From contig JAJFVF010000002.1 of NCBI GenBank assembly GCA_021371935.1, positions 186,001-250,000 on the forward strand: 64,000 nucleotides of DNA, written 5' to 3'. The notes beneath the pieces are model-generated. The model had not been told where the DNA came from. It was given only the letters and a program-made list of their open reading frames with translations, and made no database searches. Shown here piece by piece: positions 33,626 through 42,830 of the stretch. How positions within the stretch are numbered: the first letter of the stretch is position 1; each line of letters starts with the position of its first letter. The position numbers were made by a program, and so were the translations under genes. This DNA comes from a bacterium (GTDB lineage: Bacteria; Armatimonadota; UBA5829).

Positions 33626-36600
33626 TTGTACAAGCTGGTGGTTACGCTGTTCGCATTCGCGGCATGTGTGTCGCCCGTATGGGCGGACACGATATCGGTG
33701 CCGCTGCCGGAATGCACAGCCTCATTTCAACAAACTCTCTCCGGCACCCGGATATCGATCCCCGAATATGCAGTCTCTGCTTCCCCCGGTAATCCCGCAC
33801 TTCCATGTAAGGAAATGCATGTGCTGCTCCCGCTTAGCGCCGATCCTTCGTCGGTTGTTGTCTTATTGAGTGTAGTAACATCGACACGGGTCGATGGCGA
33901 ATATGATGTCGCACCGTCGCCGCCTGTTATGACGAGTGTCGACGGTAAGATCGTCACCGATTGGGGAACAGGCAAGGTGATAGAAAATGGCCGGAACACT
34001 CTGGTTTATGGCCTAGACTGCCGGTATCCGGCATCAAATGTTGAACTGTCAAGTGTCGGCAATATGCGTCAGTGGCGGCTTGTGCGGATTAAATACTATC
34101 CTTTCACCTATAACCCGTCCACCAAACGCCTGGAACAAATTACCGACGGCATGATACAAATATCTTACCATCTGACTGCGTCAGTCTCGGCTTATTCCGC
34201 CGCGCCTGCATATCCGGTGGATACCACGGCGGAAAAGAGTCTGGCGGCTCTTGCGGTCAACTATGACCAGGCCAGTGAATGGTATGCAACTTCATCATCC
34301 AAAGATGTGCACCTGCTTGGCGCAACCGACGACTCTGAGCCTCAGGCGATCACTGATTATGTAATCCTCACTACCACGGACGTCGTCTCGGCCAGTTCCA
34401 AGCTGCAGGCATTCGTAAACCACAAGACCAACCGCGGCTACAGCGTTGCAGTGGTCACTCAGAGTGCATGGGGCGGCGGCACTGGAGACACGGCCGCAAA
34501 TAACATAAGAGCATACCTGAAGGCCAATTATCTATCCAAAGGCATTCACTACGTCCTTTTGATCGGAGATCCCAATCCAAGCACTGGCGCAGTGCCGATG
34601 AAGATGCTATGGCCAAGGCACAACTCCAGCACATACCAAGAAGCGCCGTCCGATTACTTCTATGCCGACCTCACGGGGAACTGGGACCTCGACGGTGACG
34701 GATATTACGGTGAGGATGGCCAGGACTTCGGCACAGGCGGCATTGATATTTATCCCGAGATCATCGTGGGCCGCATTCCATACTATGGCACCATCTCCGA
34801 ACTCGATTCAATACTTCAAAAAATAATCGACTATGAATCGGGCACTTACGGCGGGACTTGGGTACGCAACGTGCTTCTGAGCATGAAACCTTCAGACTCC
34901 AGCACGCCGGGCTATTATCTGGGGGAGGCAATAAAAGATGATATAGCCGAACCTAGTGATCTTGAGGCTACCAGAGTATATGATGATACATACAATCTGA
35001 GCCCTGCGCCCGACTATACACCCTGCAGCTATGATAATGTGCTATCTGCATGGAAGCAGTATGCGGGGTTCCATTTCTGGTGGACGCATGGCAATGCGAC
35101 GACGGCTGCTTATATAATGACCACGACACAGGCTCCGTATCTGGATAACAATCATCCGTCGATCGTGTTTCAGTGCTCATGTCTCAATGGCTACCCGGAG
35201 TCATCGAGTAACCTGGGATATGCGCTCCTCAAAAACGGCGCTGTCGCAACAGACTGTGCGACCAGGGTTTCCTGGTATTATCCGGGCGAGGCGACCTACA
35301 CAGCAACCGACTCCAATGCGTCGATGACATACAATTATGCCAAGCAGCTCATTACAAACGGTCTCGCATGTGGAGATGCACACTACGCGATGATGGTTGA
35401 TGTGCCCAACGGCATATGGATGAACCACTGCGTGTTCAATCTTTATGGAGACCCGTCGGTCGTATGCGCCACCGGTCCCACCATTTCACATACTCAATTG
35501 ACCGATACAGATGTCACCACCGGCTATTACACTGTCCAGGCTGATATAGAAGCGCGCAATACACTTGTGAGCGGCATGCCCGTGGTCAAATGGAATACCA
35601 CCGGCGGCACTGCGTTCAGCTCAATTGTGATGACCAAGACCGGAGCAATCAGCTATACAGCCAGTATCCCAGCCCAGCCGGACGGCACGACTGTCTACTA
35701 TTATATCGAGGCTGTCGATACGACCGGCCAGCAGGCGTTGAGCCCTTCACTTGCTCCCACCGAACTCTACAGTTTTGATGTGCGCGCAGACAATGAGGCT
35801 CCTGATATCGACCACACGCCACTGAGCAACACCGGTGACACTACTGGGCCATACACAGTCAGCGCCACTGTGACTGACAATACCGGCGTAGGCAGCATCA
35901 CGCTCTATTATCATAAGAACAGTGGGTCTGACACGGCACTGGTTATGACGGCTCAGGGCTCGGGCGTCTATGAAGCTCAGATACCCGGCGGCACAACTGC
36001 GGGCGATACGATAAGTTATTACATCATCGCAGTGGATACGTCACTATCCAAAAACACAAGCCGCAGCCCGAATACGGCGGGCTACTACTCATTTGCCATC
36101 TCCTCAAAGAAGAACGTGGCAGTCCTCGACTGCGCAACCGCGCCGTCCTACTTCTATGGCAGCAATAACAATGCATATACCAGCCTGGTTTCAATTTTGA
36201 ATACTGATGCGAGCCAGCGGTTCCAAGTGACAGTTGTGACCAGTTTAACTGCGGCCGACCTCGCAGGTCAGGACACTCTGGTCCTGCCAGACAACGGTCC
36301 TCTTGCAGCCGATATGGCCAGCGTATCCAACTGGTTTACGACCGGCAAGACAATTGTGCTGATGGACACATCAGTCTGCTACGGCGCGTATACGGGTTTG
36401 CTATGGCCTGACTGCGCCGGGTCGAACGGCTACGGCACATATTGGGACTATAATGCGGGCGTGGACGACCAGCTCATATCTCTTGCCGACCCGATCACAT
36501 CGGGATATACCGTCGGAGAAGTGATCCAGTCCAGAGGTTATCATGTCCAGTTGATAGCGGGCAAGCTGCCGTCTGACGCAAAAGTGTTATCCGTGCGGCA

Positions 36601-37693
36601 GGCTAATTCTGTTTACGCTTATGCTGTATATAGAGATGTTCCTGGCCATGGACGCATAGTCGCTCTCGGACCGTTCATTCCCGTTGAGGCTGACCATTAT
36701 TCAATGATTCGTGAAGCATGTATGGGCCCGAGCGCGACTGTCACCAAAGCAATTGCCGTCACCTCGCCGAATGGAGGAGAAAAATACACAGCCGGTGAGC
36801 GAGTGACGATCAAATTCCAGACTTCGGGCACATGGCAGGCAGCGGATAAGATAAAACTGGAGTATACCACAGGTCTGGACAGTGTCTGGCGTCCGATTTC
36901 AGGCGCGGACTCATTGGCATATTCGGCAGGTTCTTTTACATGGGATACGACCGGGCTGCCCGGCAGTCATAATTATATGGTCAGGGCAAGCCTGGTTGGC
37001 GGGAGTGTCACTGATGCATCAGACTCAACATTTACGATTGTGAACAAAATAAAGATTATCAAAGCTAAGTCTCTGGGCGATGGCGAGCTTGTTGAGATAT
37101 CGGATGCAGTGGTGACATGCAGCAACGGTTCATATATATATGTCGAAGACGCAAATCGGCTTGGCGGAATACGCATAGTCTCATCGGTTTCACCAACAAT
37201 ATCCGACCTATTGACTGTAACCGGCACCGTCGGCACTGTTGATGGTGAACGATGTATCAATGCCGAGTCGTTTGAGGTTGCAGGTGTTTCATCGACACTG
37301 GCACCGTTTGTAATGAAGAATACCGATTTGGGAGGCAGCGTGTTCGGCGGCCAGCAGGCAGTAATGGAGTATCGAAAGATTACAGATACTGTCAGCCACG
37401 TAACTTCAAGAGTCTTTATGTCAGCAGTCGGGCTCAATAATGTTGGTATGCTTGTAAGGGTGGCCGGTGAAGTGACTTACGTCGGTTCTGACTATTTTTA
37501 TATAAATGACGGCAGCAACTGTGAGGATGATTCAGGCAATATAGGTGTCAGAGTAATCAGCGGCACACTGACAAAGCCTGCATTGGGCGGATATGTCGTA
37601 ATGAATGCAATCAGCTCGACATATTACAACAACGAGAGTCTGTTCAGGGCTCTGGTTCTGCCGACGCAAGACGACATGGTAATAATCCAATAG
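33626..37693 (+). CDS. Secreted gingipain-like cysteine protease (peptidase C25 family)
   Basis: 1355 residues. TTG 33626 lies after AAAGGAGG (11 nt) and starts a signal peptide (LVVTLFAFAACVSPVWA). An N-terminal propeptide-like domain spans residues 20-230. The C25 caspase-like domain (about 240-610) begins DYVILTTTDVVSASSKLQAF and holds the catalytic His488 in FWWTHGN and Cys519 in FQCSCLNG. Then come two Ig-like repeats (YTVQADIEARN and YTVSATVTDNTG, each with YYYIEAVDT or YYIIAVDT strands), a Rossmann-like segment, a Ser/Thr-rich region with SPNGGEKYTAGERV, and a beta-rich OB-like tail. No type IX sorting domain is clear. It probably degrades proteins outside the cell. A bidirectional terminator follows. 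Confidence 0.9.
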   Translation: MYKLVVTLFAFAACVSPVWADTISVPLPECTASFQQTLSGTRISIPEYAVSASPGNPALPCKEMHVLLPLSADPSSVVVLLSVVTSTRVDGEYDVAPSPPVMTSVDGKIVTDWGTGKVIENGRNTLVYGLDCRYPASNVELSSVGNMRQWRLVRIKYYPFTYNPSTKRLEQITDGMIQISYHLTASVSAYSAAPAYPVDTTAEKSLAALAVNYDQASEWYATSSSKDVHLLGATDDSEPQAITDYVILTTTDVVSASSKLQAFVNHKTNRGYSVAVVTQSAWGGGTGDTAANNIRAYLKANYLSKGIHYVLLIGDPNPSTGAVPMKMLWPRHNSSTYQEAPSDYFYADLTGNWDLDGDGYYGEDGQDFGTGGIDIYPEIIVGRIPYYGTISELDSILQKIIDYESGTYGGTWVRNVLLSMKPSDSSTPGYYLGEAIKDDIAEPSDLEATRVYDDTYNLSPAPDYTPCSYDNVLSAWKQYAGFHFWWTHGNATTAAYIMTTTQAPYLDNNHPSIVFQCSCLNGYPESSSNLGYALLKNGAVATDCATRVSWYYPGEATYTATDSNASMTYNYAKQLITNGLACGDAHYAMMVDVPNGIWMNHCVFNLYGDPSVVCATGPTISHTQLTDTDVTTGYYTVQADIEARNTLVSGMPVVKWNTTGGTAFSSIVMTKTGAISYTASIPAQPDGTTVYYYIEAVDTTGQQALSPSLAPTELYSFDVRADNEAPDIDHTPLSNTGDTTGPYTVSATVTDNTGVGSITLYYHKNSGSDTALVMTAQGSGVYEAQIPGGTTAGDTISYYIIAVDTSLSKNTSRSPNTAGYYSFAISSKKNVAVLDCATAPSYFYGSNNNAYTSLVSILNTDASQRFQVTVVTSLTAADLAGQDTLVLPDNGPLAADMASVSNWFTTGKTIVLMDTSVCYGAYTGLLWPDCAGSNGYGTYWDYNAGVDDQLISLADPITSGYTVGEVIQSRGYHVQLIAGKLPSDAKVLSVRQANSVYAYAVYRDVPGHGRIVALGPFIPVEADHYSMIREACMGPSATVTKAIAVTSPNGGEKYTAGERVTIKFQTSGTWQAADKIKLEYTTGLDSVWRPISGADSLAYSAGSFTWDTTGLPGSHNYMVRASLVGGSVTDASDSTFTIVNKIKIIKAKSLGDGELVEISDAVVTCSNGSYIYVEDANRLGGIRIVSSVSPTISDLLTVTGTVGTVDGERCINAESFEVAGVSSTLAPFVMKNTDLGGSVFGGQQAVMEYRKITDTVSHVTSRVFMSAVGLNNVGMLVRVAGEVTYVGSDYFYINDGSNCEDDSGNIGVRVISGTLTKPALGGYVVMNAISSTYYNNESLFRALVLPTQDDMVIIQ

Positions 37694-37706
37694 ACGATAT
37701 ATGGAA

Positions 37707-37737
37707 AAAGCCTCCGGTAATCTTTGCCGGAGGCTTT
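37707..37737. terminator. Bidirectional terminator
   Basis: Stem AAAGCCTCCGG / CCGGAGGCTTT with a 9-nt loop between convergent genes, A- and T-runs on both sides. Confidence 0.9.
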
Positions 37738-37761
37738 CTCATAAGCGAGTCAGGTGGATTG

Positions 37762-38724
37762 TTATTTCTTGCCGAGGATTTTGTTCAGGTCCGCGGAAAA
37801 CTTGGCGACGCTGCTCTTGTCGACGACCTGAACCCCCGTATCGACGATTTTATTCTTTGGTATGACATTCTTGTCTCCCCGAGCAAGAGCAGCAAGAATG
37901 CGTACCGATTCATAGCCGAACTTATATGGCTGCTGGACTACCGTTGCAAATATTGTGCCTTTCTTGACGCCTTCAAGAGTGGCAGGGTCCTCATCGAAGC
38001 AGACAATTTTGACCTTGCCGGATTTACCTGCGCTTTCTACGGCTTTATATATAGCCGGGCCATTATAGCTCCAGAGACCGACAAGACCTGCAATATCGCT
38101 GTATTTGACCAGCGTGTCTTCGACATTTCTGCGAGCCTTGGCGTGGTCGGCATTATCGGTCATAATGGAAAGGATTTTGATTTTACTTTTGCCTTCCTTA
38201 AGAGCATCGACTATACCCTTATAACGGTCTGCCGCATTCTGGGCGTCCATCGTGCCCACGTAGACCATTACCTTCCCGCCGTTTGGCAGCGCTTTCATAA
38301 GCTGTGTCCCTGCGACTTTGCCGGCGTCATAGTTGCTGGTGCCGACGTAGCAGAGCCTCTTGCTCTTAGGTGCATCGGAGTCCATACAAATCAAGTTCAC
38401 TTGACCAGCAGCCTTATCGAGCATATCGACCTTTTCAGGGTTCACCGGAGAAATTGCGATGCCCGAGACGCCCTTTACGATCAAGTCTTCGAGTATTCTC
38501 TTTTGTTCACCAGCGGTTCCCTGCACGGGCATCTGGACCAGACATTTGCACTCGAAGTCTGTGGAGCCCTGCTGGGCACCTGCCTGAGCAATTTTCCAGA
38601 AGTCGGAGACATTGTTTGTGACAAACGCAACAGTTACGTTTTCGGCTCCATTCTTTGGTCCGCATGAGGCAAATGCGACTATTAGGATCGATAACAATAT
38701 GATTACTACAAATATCCTTTTCAA
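37762..38724 (-). CDS. Sugar-type periplasmic binding lipoprotein
   Basis: 320 residues. The lipoprotein signal ends in AFASCG, so Cys is lipidated. The mature part is a type I periplasmic binding fold of the ribose/autoinducer group: VTVAFVTNNVSDFWKIAQAG, GVSGIAISPVNPEKVD, YVGTSNYDAGKVAG, GGKVMVYVGTMDAQNAADR and VVQQPYKFGYESV. Such proteins deliver sugars to an ABC importer, but no permease or ATPase gene lies in the window, so the partner is elsewhere. The ligand is unknown. Confidence 0.9.
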   Translation of the reverse strand: MKRIFVVIILLSILIVAFASCGPKNGAENVTVAFVTNNVSDFWKIAQAGAQQGSTDFECKCLVQMPVQGTAGEQKRILEDLIVKGVSGIAISPVNPEKVDMLDKAAGQVNLICMDSDAPKSKRLCYVGTSNYDAGKVAGTQLMKALPNGGKVMVYVGTMDAQNAADRYKGIVDALKEGKSKIKILSIMTDNADHAKARRNVEDTLVKYSDIAGLVGLWSYNGPAIYKAVESAGKSGKVKIVCFDEDPATLEGVKKGTIFATVVQQPYKFGYESVRILAALARGDKNVIPKNKIVDTGVQVVDKSSVAKFSADLNKILGKK

Positions 38725-38745
38725 TACATTATCCCCTTCCCCGAT

Positions 38746-39042
38746 CTATAAATTTAGTTTTCTAGACTGATCAACCTCTTGTCTTAACTGAGATACTGCC
38801 TGCCTGAGCTGGCGCACCTCTTCCACGAGACTATTTATCTCGGCTGCTGAAATTTCAAGATCGTCCATGTGTATAATTCGCGCATTAAGATCGTCTGTAC
38901 GCAGCTTTTCATCTACGCTTAGTTGCTTTTCTTTTAGCTTGAGTTCGCGATTTTTCAACCACCATTCGCGGAGTTCTTCAATAATAGCAACTTATATCCC
39001 TGCACCAACCACAATTGCAACTATTAATACGACAGTATTCAT
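38746..39042 (-). pseudogene. Small membrane-anchored coiled-coil protein interrupted by an in-frame TAA
   Basis: Read from ATG 39042 the frame gives a transmembrane start MNTVVLIVAIVVGAGI, then TAA, then VAIIEELREWWLKNRELKLK and a heptad-rich coiled coil to SRKLNL at 38746. The hydrophobic helix clearly continues across the stop, so a single change broke a gene of about 98 codons of PspB-like layout. The second part could restart at TTG 38958 (70 residues) but without a good ribosome site. Sequencing error, pseudogene and readthrough are all possible. Confidence 0.6.
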
Positions 39043-39106
39043 ATGCATTCGATTCGGCGCGAAGGCGGGCTATTCCTTCCAGAATTAATTGCGGTAAGAT
39101 TGGGAT

Positions 39107-39186
39107 CTAGCGCGCATTATTCACGAGGAGTGCGAATAATGCTATCAGAGCCATGGGTTATGCGCTTCCCGCATAATCCGGGCTAG
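39107..39186. repeat. Double-hairpin intergenic repeat, copy 3 (inverted order)
   Basis: CTAGCGCGCATTATTCAC hairpin B first, then hairpin A (GGGTTATGC / GCATAATCC), ending GGGCTAG. The terminal CTAG supplies the stop codon of the leftward gene at 39183. Confidence 0.88.
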
Positions 39187-39503
39187 TCTGAGTCTTGGAA
39201 AAGAGTTGCAAAGCGATCGGCATATTGGGACTCTATCGCTGAAAAAGCGAGGTACAGAGACAGTGTCCAGAGTGAGACGATTGCTTCGTCCGAAGGCATT
39301 TCCAATATCTGGGCAAAGAAGTCGCGAATGACCTCTTCGTATGAGTTGCACGGCTCATTGAGCACAATGCGATTGGAAAATCTGTCGGGCAGCAGGTCGC
39401 TCTCCATGCGGTCCATAAACTCTCGGACATTGGCTGGTGTGGCGTGCGCAAGGTTTTCACCAAACTCCGAGAGCACGATTTTTCTGAATTCACCCAGTTT
39501 CAC
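39183..39503 (-). CDS. Hypothetical protein
   Basis: 106 residues from GTG 39503, which has AGGAG nine bases ahead (GTG 39530 is an alternative). It is helical and soluble, with FRKIVLSEFGENLAHAT and a hydrophobic C-terminal helix; no family recognised. It is the third leftward gene after fba and the PfkB kinase. Its stop TAG comes from the repeat element, so the original C-terminus may have been different. Confidence 0.55.
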   Translation of the reverse strand: MKLGEFRKIVLSEFGENLAHATPANVREFMDRMESDLLPDRFSNRIVLNEPCNSYEEVIRDFFAQILEMPSDEAIVSLWTLSLYLAFSAIESQYADRFATLFQDSD

Positions 39504-39595
39504 GTGTTCGCACTCCTGGTTCTTTCCCACCCATAATCAATTTAGCCGCAAGAACGCTATATGTCAATGGGTAGCGGAGGCAATATTTCGTGGTT

Positions 39596-40546
39596 TTACT
39601 GGTCACGAGGTGCAGGCTGGACGACTGTTACCTTAACCTCTCCAATAAGGTTATCAATATCTTCCTTACTGCCTATATCGGTGCCGCTGCTCATTGCGGT
39701 TGCAGCACCTGCTGCACAGCCTGCTTTAAGTGCATCTTGGACACTCTGGCCGTTTTCCAAAGCCCACAGCATTCCAGAGATCAGCGAATCCCCCGAACCA
39801 ATAGTGCTGAGGACTTTTATTTCAGGAGGAACCGCGTAATAGATTACATTTTCATAGCAGGCAATAGCTCCCTGTTTGCCCAATGAAATGACCACAAGCT
39901 CGATATCCCGTTCAGCTAATGAAAGAGCGCCGCGAGCCGCGTCTGCAATACTCTCAAACTTGACGCCCAGTATTCGCTCGGCTTCGTCACGGTTCGGCTT
40001 GATCATAAAAGGCTTGGCCTTGAGTCCTTCGGACAATGCTTCACCATCGGCATCCAGCACGGTTTTTGCTCCACCAGCCTGAGCAATCTCGATCAACACC
40101 TTGTATACGTCCTGGTTTATTCCTGTGGGAACGCTTCCACCGAAGACGACATACTTGCTCTTTCGTGAGATATCCTTTACTTTTTCGATCATGTCCACCA
40201 GTTCGCTGTGTTCGATCGGACCGCCGCGTTCATTGAATGTGGTTGGGGGAACATTTGAGGACTCTTCGACGGCTATGCATGTTCGAGTGGGTCGCGCGGT
40301 CGGCACAACATCAACATCGATGCCCGCTTTCTCGAGAACCATACGGATGAAATTGCCTGTATCGCCGCCCAAATACGTCACTGCCAGGTTTTCAACCCCG
40401 AGACGATTGAGCATTCTGCTGCAATTTATTCCCTTGCCGCCTGCGTCTACCTCGATGCTGATGACGCGGTTGGTGTCATTTGGAATGAGTTTAGATATGT
40501 AAATGGTTTTATCAAGTGCCGGATTGAGCGTAACGGTCGATATCAT
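39596..40546 (-). CDS. 1-phosphofructokinase / tagatose-6-phosphate kinase family (PfkB)
   Basis: 316 residues. It starts MISTVTLNPALDKTIYI and has the PfkB first signature (GGKGINCSRMLNRLG), GGSVPTGI, and the second signature with the catalytic Asp (STIGSGDSLISGML). This is the FruK/LacC branch, which phosphorylates a sugar phosphate to the 1,6-bisphosphate. The class II aldolase is directly upstream in the same unit, which supports a role in fructose-1-phosphate or tagatose-6-phosphate breakdown. No PTS gene is in the window. Confidence 0.9.
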   Translation of the reverse strand: MISTVTLNPALDKTIYISKLIPNDTNRVISIEVDAGGKGINCSRMLNRLGVENLAVTYLGGDTGNFIRMVLEKAGIDVDVVPTARPTRTCIAVEESSNVPPTTFNERGGPIEHSELVDMIEKVKDISRKSKYVVFGGSVPTGINQDVYKVLIEIAQAGGAKTVLDADGEALSEGLKAKPFMIKPNRDEAERILGVKFESIADAARGALSLAERDIELVVISLGKQGAIACYENVIYYAVPPEIKVLSTIGSGDSLISGMLWALENGQSVQDALKAGCAAGAATAMSSGTDIGSKEDIDNLIGEVKVTVVQPAPRDQ

Positions 40547-40640
40547 ATAAGTGCCGCCCCTTGTGGAAATGCGCGTCGAGTGCTTGGAGTGGAGAGCACA
40601 GCCACCTCAGACTGCCGCTCCCCACTTTGATATACGGTTT

Positions 40641-41588
40641 TTATTTTAGTGCTGCCCGGACTTCCTCGAGATGGCCAGCTGAGCCGAGCAGTTCATTGCG
40701 GCTGGCGATGAACTTGGCATATTCTTCCATAAAGACCTTGCCGATTGGTCTGAAATCGAAGACTTCGGGCTTATCGCGGAAGAATTCTCGATAGACTCTT
40801 GTCCAGACAAGTCGTCCGTCAGTATCAATGTTGATTTTGCACACGCCGAGCTTTGCTGCTGGGAAATACTGTGTAGGATCAACGCCCTTCGCGCCCTTCA
40901 GGGCTCCGCCGGCAGCATTGATTCTCTCGACCTCGTCCTGTGGGACCGATGAGGAGCCATGCAAAACAAGCGGGAAGCCTGGGACCAACTTCTGAATAGC
41001 CTCTACGACCTCAAAGTGCAGACCCTGGCCGCCGGTGAACTTGAATGCGCCGTGGCTTGTGCCGATTGCACATGCAAGGCTGTCACAGCCGGAACGCTCA
41101 ATGAACTCTGCTGCCTGCTTGGGATCAGTAAGATGAGCTTTGTCTTCGTCTACGCTGATATCTTCTTCAACTCCACCGAGCTGACCAAGTTCAGCTTCAA
41201 CACTGATGCCCTTTGCATGGGCCTTGTCGACCACTCTTTTGGTGGCGGCTATATTTTCCTCGAATGATTCGTGGCTGGCATCGATCATAACTGACGAATA
41301 GAAACCGCTTTCAATGCAGTCATAGCAAGTTGCTTCGTCGCCATGATCGAGATGGACCGCAAAGACTGCATCAGGAAATATCTGATCGGCGGCTCGGATC
41401 ATACCTTCGAGCATAAGCTTGTTGGTGTATGAGCGTGCGCCTTTGGATATCTGGATAATGAATGGCGCATTGCTGTCCATGTTGCCTTTGAAAAGGCCCA
41501 TTGTCTGTTCGGCGTTGTTGATATTATAAGCGCCGAGTGCGTACTTACCGTAGGCTTGCTCGAAGAGTTGCTTGGTAGTAACTATCAT
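40641..41588 (-). CDS. fba: Class II fructose-bisphosphate aldolase
   Basis: 315 residues. Zinc-binding and catalytic motifs are present: VHLDHGDEATCYDCIESGF (Asp and His), SVEAELGQLGGVEED, GTSHGAFKF and LVLHGSSSVPQDEV, then KINIDTDGRLVWT. It cleaves fructose-1,6-bisphosphate (or tagatose-1,6-bisphosphate) into two triose phosphates. It is followed by the PfkB kinase on the same strand. Confidence 0.93.
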   Translation of the reverse strand: MIVTTKQLFEQAYGKYALGAYNINNAEQTMGLFKGNMDSNAPFIIQISKGARSYTNKLMLEGMIRAADQIFPDAVFAVHLDHGDEATCYDCIESGFYSSVMIDASHESFEENIAATKRVVDKAHAKGISVEAELGQLGGVEEDISVDEDKAHLTDPKQAAEFIERSGCDSLACAIGTSHGAFKFTGGQGLHFEVVEAIQKLVPGFPLVLHGSSSVPQDEVERINAAGGALKGAKGVDPTQYFPAAKLGVCKINIDTDGRLVWTRVYREFFRDKPEVFDFRPIGKVFMEEYAKFIASRNELLGSAGHLEEVRAALK

Positions 41589-41708
41589 TTTCTTTTCCCC
41601 TTATTTTAATGACGGGAATGGTCCCCGCCTGACCTTCCGTACACCAAAAACCGCCGTCCAGGCCGTACCAGGATGGCTTGCGTGTTTATATTCTCATAGA
41701 TAAAAGCC

Positions 41709-41788
41709 CTAACACGCATTATTCACGAGAAATGTGAATAATGCTCTCGGAGACTCGTATTATGCGCAAAGCGCATAATACGAGCTAA
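41709..41788. repeat. Double-hairpin intergenic repeat, copy 4
   Basis: CTAACACGCATTATTCAC hairpin B, linker CTCTCGGAGA, hairpin A (CGTATTATGC / GCATAATACG). Both arms of hairpin A changed together (CCCGGATT to CTCGTATT-like with matching right arm), so pairing is kept. It abuts the second repeat family. Confidence 0.88.
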
Positions 41789-41881
41789 GTAAATCACGGC
41801 CTTGAACTTGCATCAGAGATACGTGTTCTGAATATACGAAATTCAGACCGATACGTACAATTTACATGCGTCAATTGTTTA
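41783..41881. repeat. 98-bp inverted-terminus element, copy 1
   Basis: About 80% identical to 54032-54131. It starts AGCTAAGTAAATCACGGCC and ends in CAATTGTTTAG. An inner hairpin TTCTGAATATACGAAATTCAG is kept. The right end contains the stop codon of the HPF gene. Confidence 0.85.
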
Positions 41882-42442
41882 GAGCGGCTCTATAAGGCCG
41901 TAGTTTCCATCATTTCTCTTATAGACTACGTTGACATCTTCAGTCTGTGCATTCCTGAAGACAAAGAAGTCATGATGGAGCAATTCCATTTGTTGAGCTG
42001 CTTCTTCCGGGGTCATAGGCTTCATCGCGAATTTTTTTGTGCGAACCACCATTGGCAGCTCTTCGGTTTCACCTTCATAGCCCTCCGTACCCAGAGCCTC
42101 AGACCTAATTGCCTCACGAATAGTCTCCTTTTCCTTTGGGCCTTCGGAGATGGTCTTATCGTAGAGCTTGCCTTTATACTTCTTGACACGGGATTCCAGT
42201 TTTTCGATGACTTGGTCAATTGAACCATACATGTCGGTGCCACGGCGCTCTTCACCCCTGAGAAGAATACCGTCGCCTTCAAGTTGGACCTCAACTACAT
42301 GCAGGCCGCGCTGTACACTCATTATGATGACAGCACCCTTCAGGTCATGAAAATATTTCTCGAGCTTTGGAAGTTTTTTTTCGACATATGCTTTAAGGGC
42401 ATCAGTTACCTCGAAGTTTTTGCCCTTAATCTGTATCAGCAT
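41879..42442 (-). CDS. hpf: Ribosome hibernation promoting factor, long form
   Basis: 187 residues, the long form. The N-terminal YfiA domain (MLIQIKGKNFEVTDALKAYV, KYFHDLKGAVIIMSVQRG) binds the 30S subunit, and the C-terminal dimerisation domain contains RTKKFAMKPMTPEEAAQQME, LLHHDFFVFRNAQTEDVNVV and YKRNDGNYGLIEP. Long HPF joins two 70S ribosomes into inactive 100S dimers. It stands alone. Confidence 0.95.
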   Translation of the reverse strand: MLIQIKGKNFEVTDALKAYVEKKLPKLEKYFHDLKGAVIIMSVQRGLHVVEVQLEGDGILLRGEERRGTDMYGSIDQVIEKLESRVKKYKGKLYDKTISEGPKEKETIREAIRSEALGTEGYEGETEELPMVVRTKKFAMKPMTPEEAAQQMELLHHDFFVFRNAQTEDVNVVYKRNDGNYGLIEPL

Positions 42443-42762
42443 TAGGTGTAATGCTCCTTTCGTGCACCCTTTTCCAGTCTCGAAAGTCTATCATAATTTC
42501 TATATGACTGTCAACGAACACGGTGCGTTGCTCACATCTAATATTTGGCATGTTATCGTGTGATCTAACCAAAAATTTGCTATAGACTCTTAAAGTTATA
42601 TAGCGAGTCGAGTGTGCATAAACAAACACAATGTGTGTGGAAAGGCTGACGGTAGCAAACATCATAAAAAAATCACAACCAAGACAATGATAATGTGTAG
42701 CACGGGAGGAGGAATTTTGCAGATTCTCAGTTGTCGTTTTATTTCCAGATGTATAGTATTCG

Positions 42763-42791
42763 TTGACTGCATAATTAACCTGTTCTATAAT
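42763..42791 (+). promoter_or_regulatory. Sigma-70-type promoter of the CBM9-like gene
   Basis: TTGACT and TATAAT separated by 17 bp. A start near 42798 would give a leader of about 114 nt that contains the conserved leader element. Confidence 0.7.
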
Positions 42792-42830
42792 CACTACAAA
42801 TACTGGATGGCTTTAAGAATTGCGGCATGA

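Noticed and set aside
37759-38667. 302-codon plus-strand frame
   Set aside because: Antisense to the clear sugar-binding lipoprotein gene.
42717-42830. Small open frame with GGAGGAGG before TTG
   Set aside because: The -35 and -10 of the downstream promoter lie inside it and the peptide has no recognisable features.
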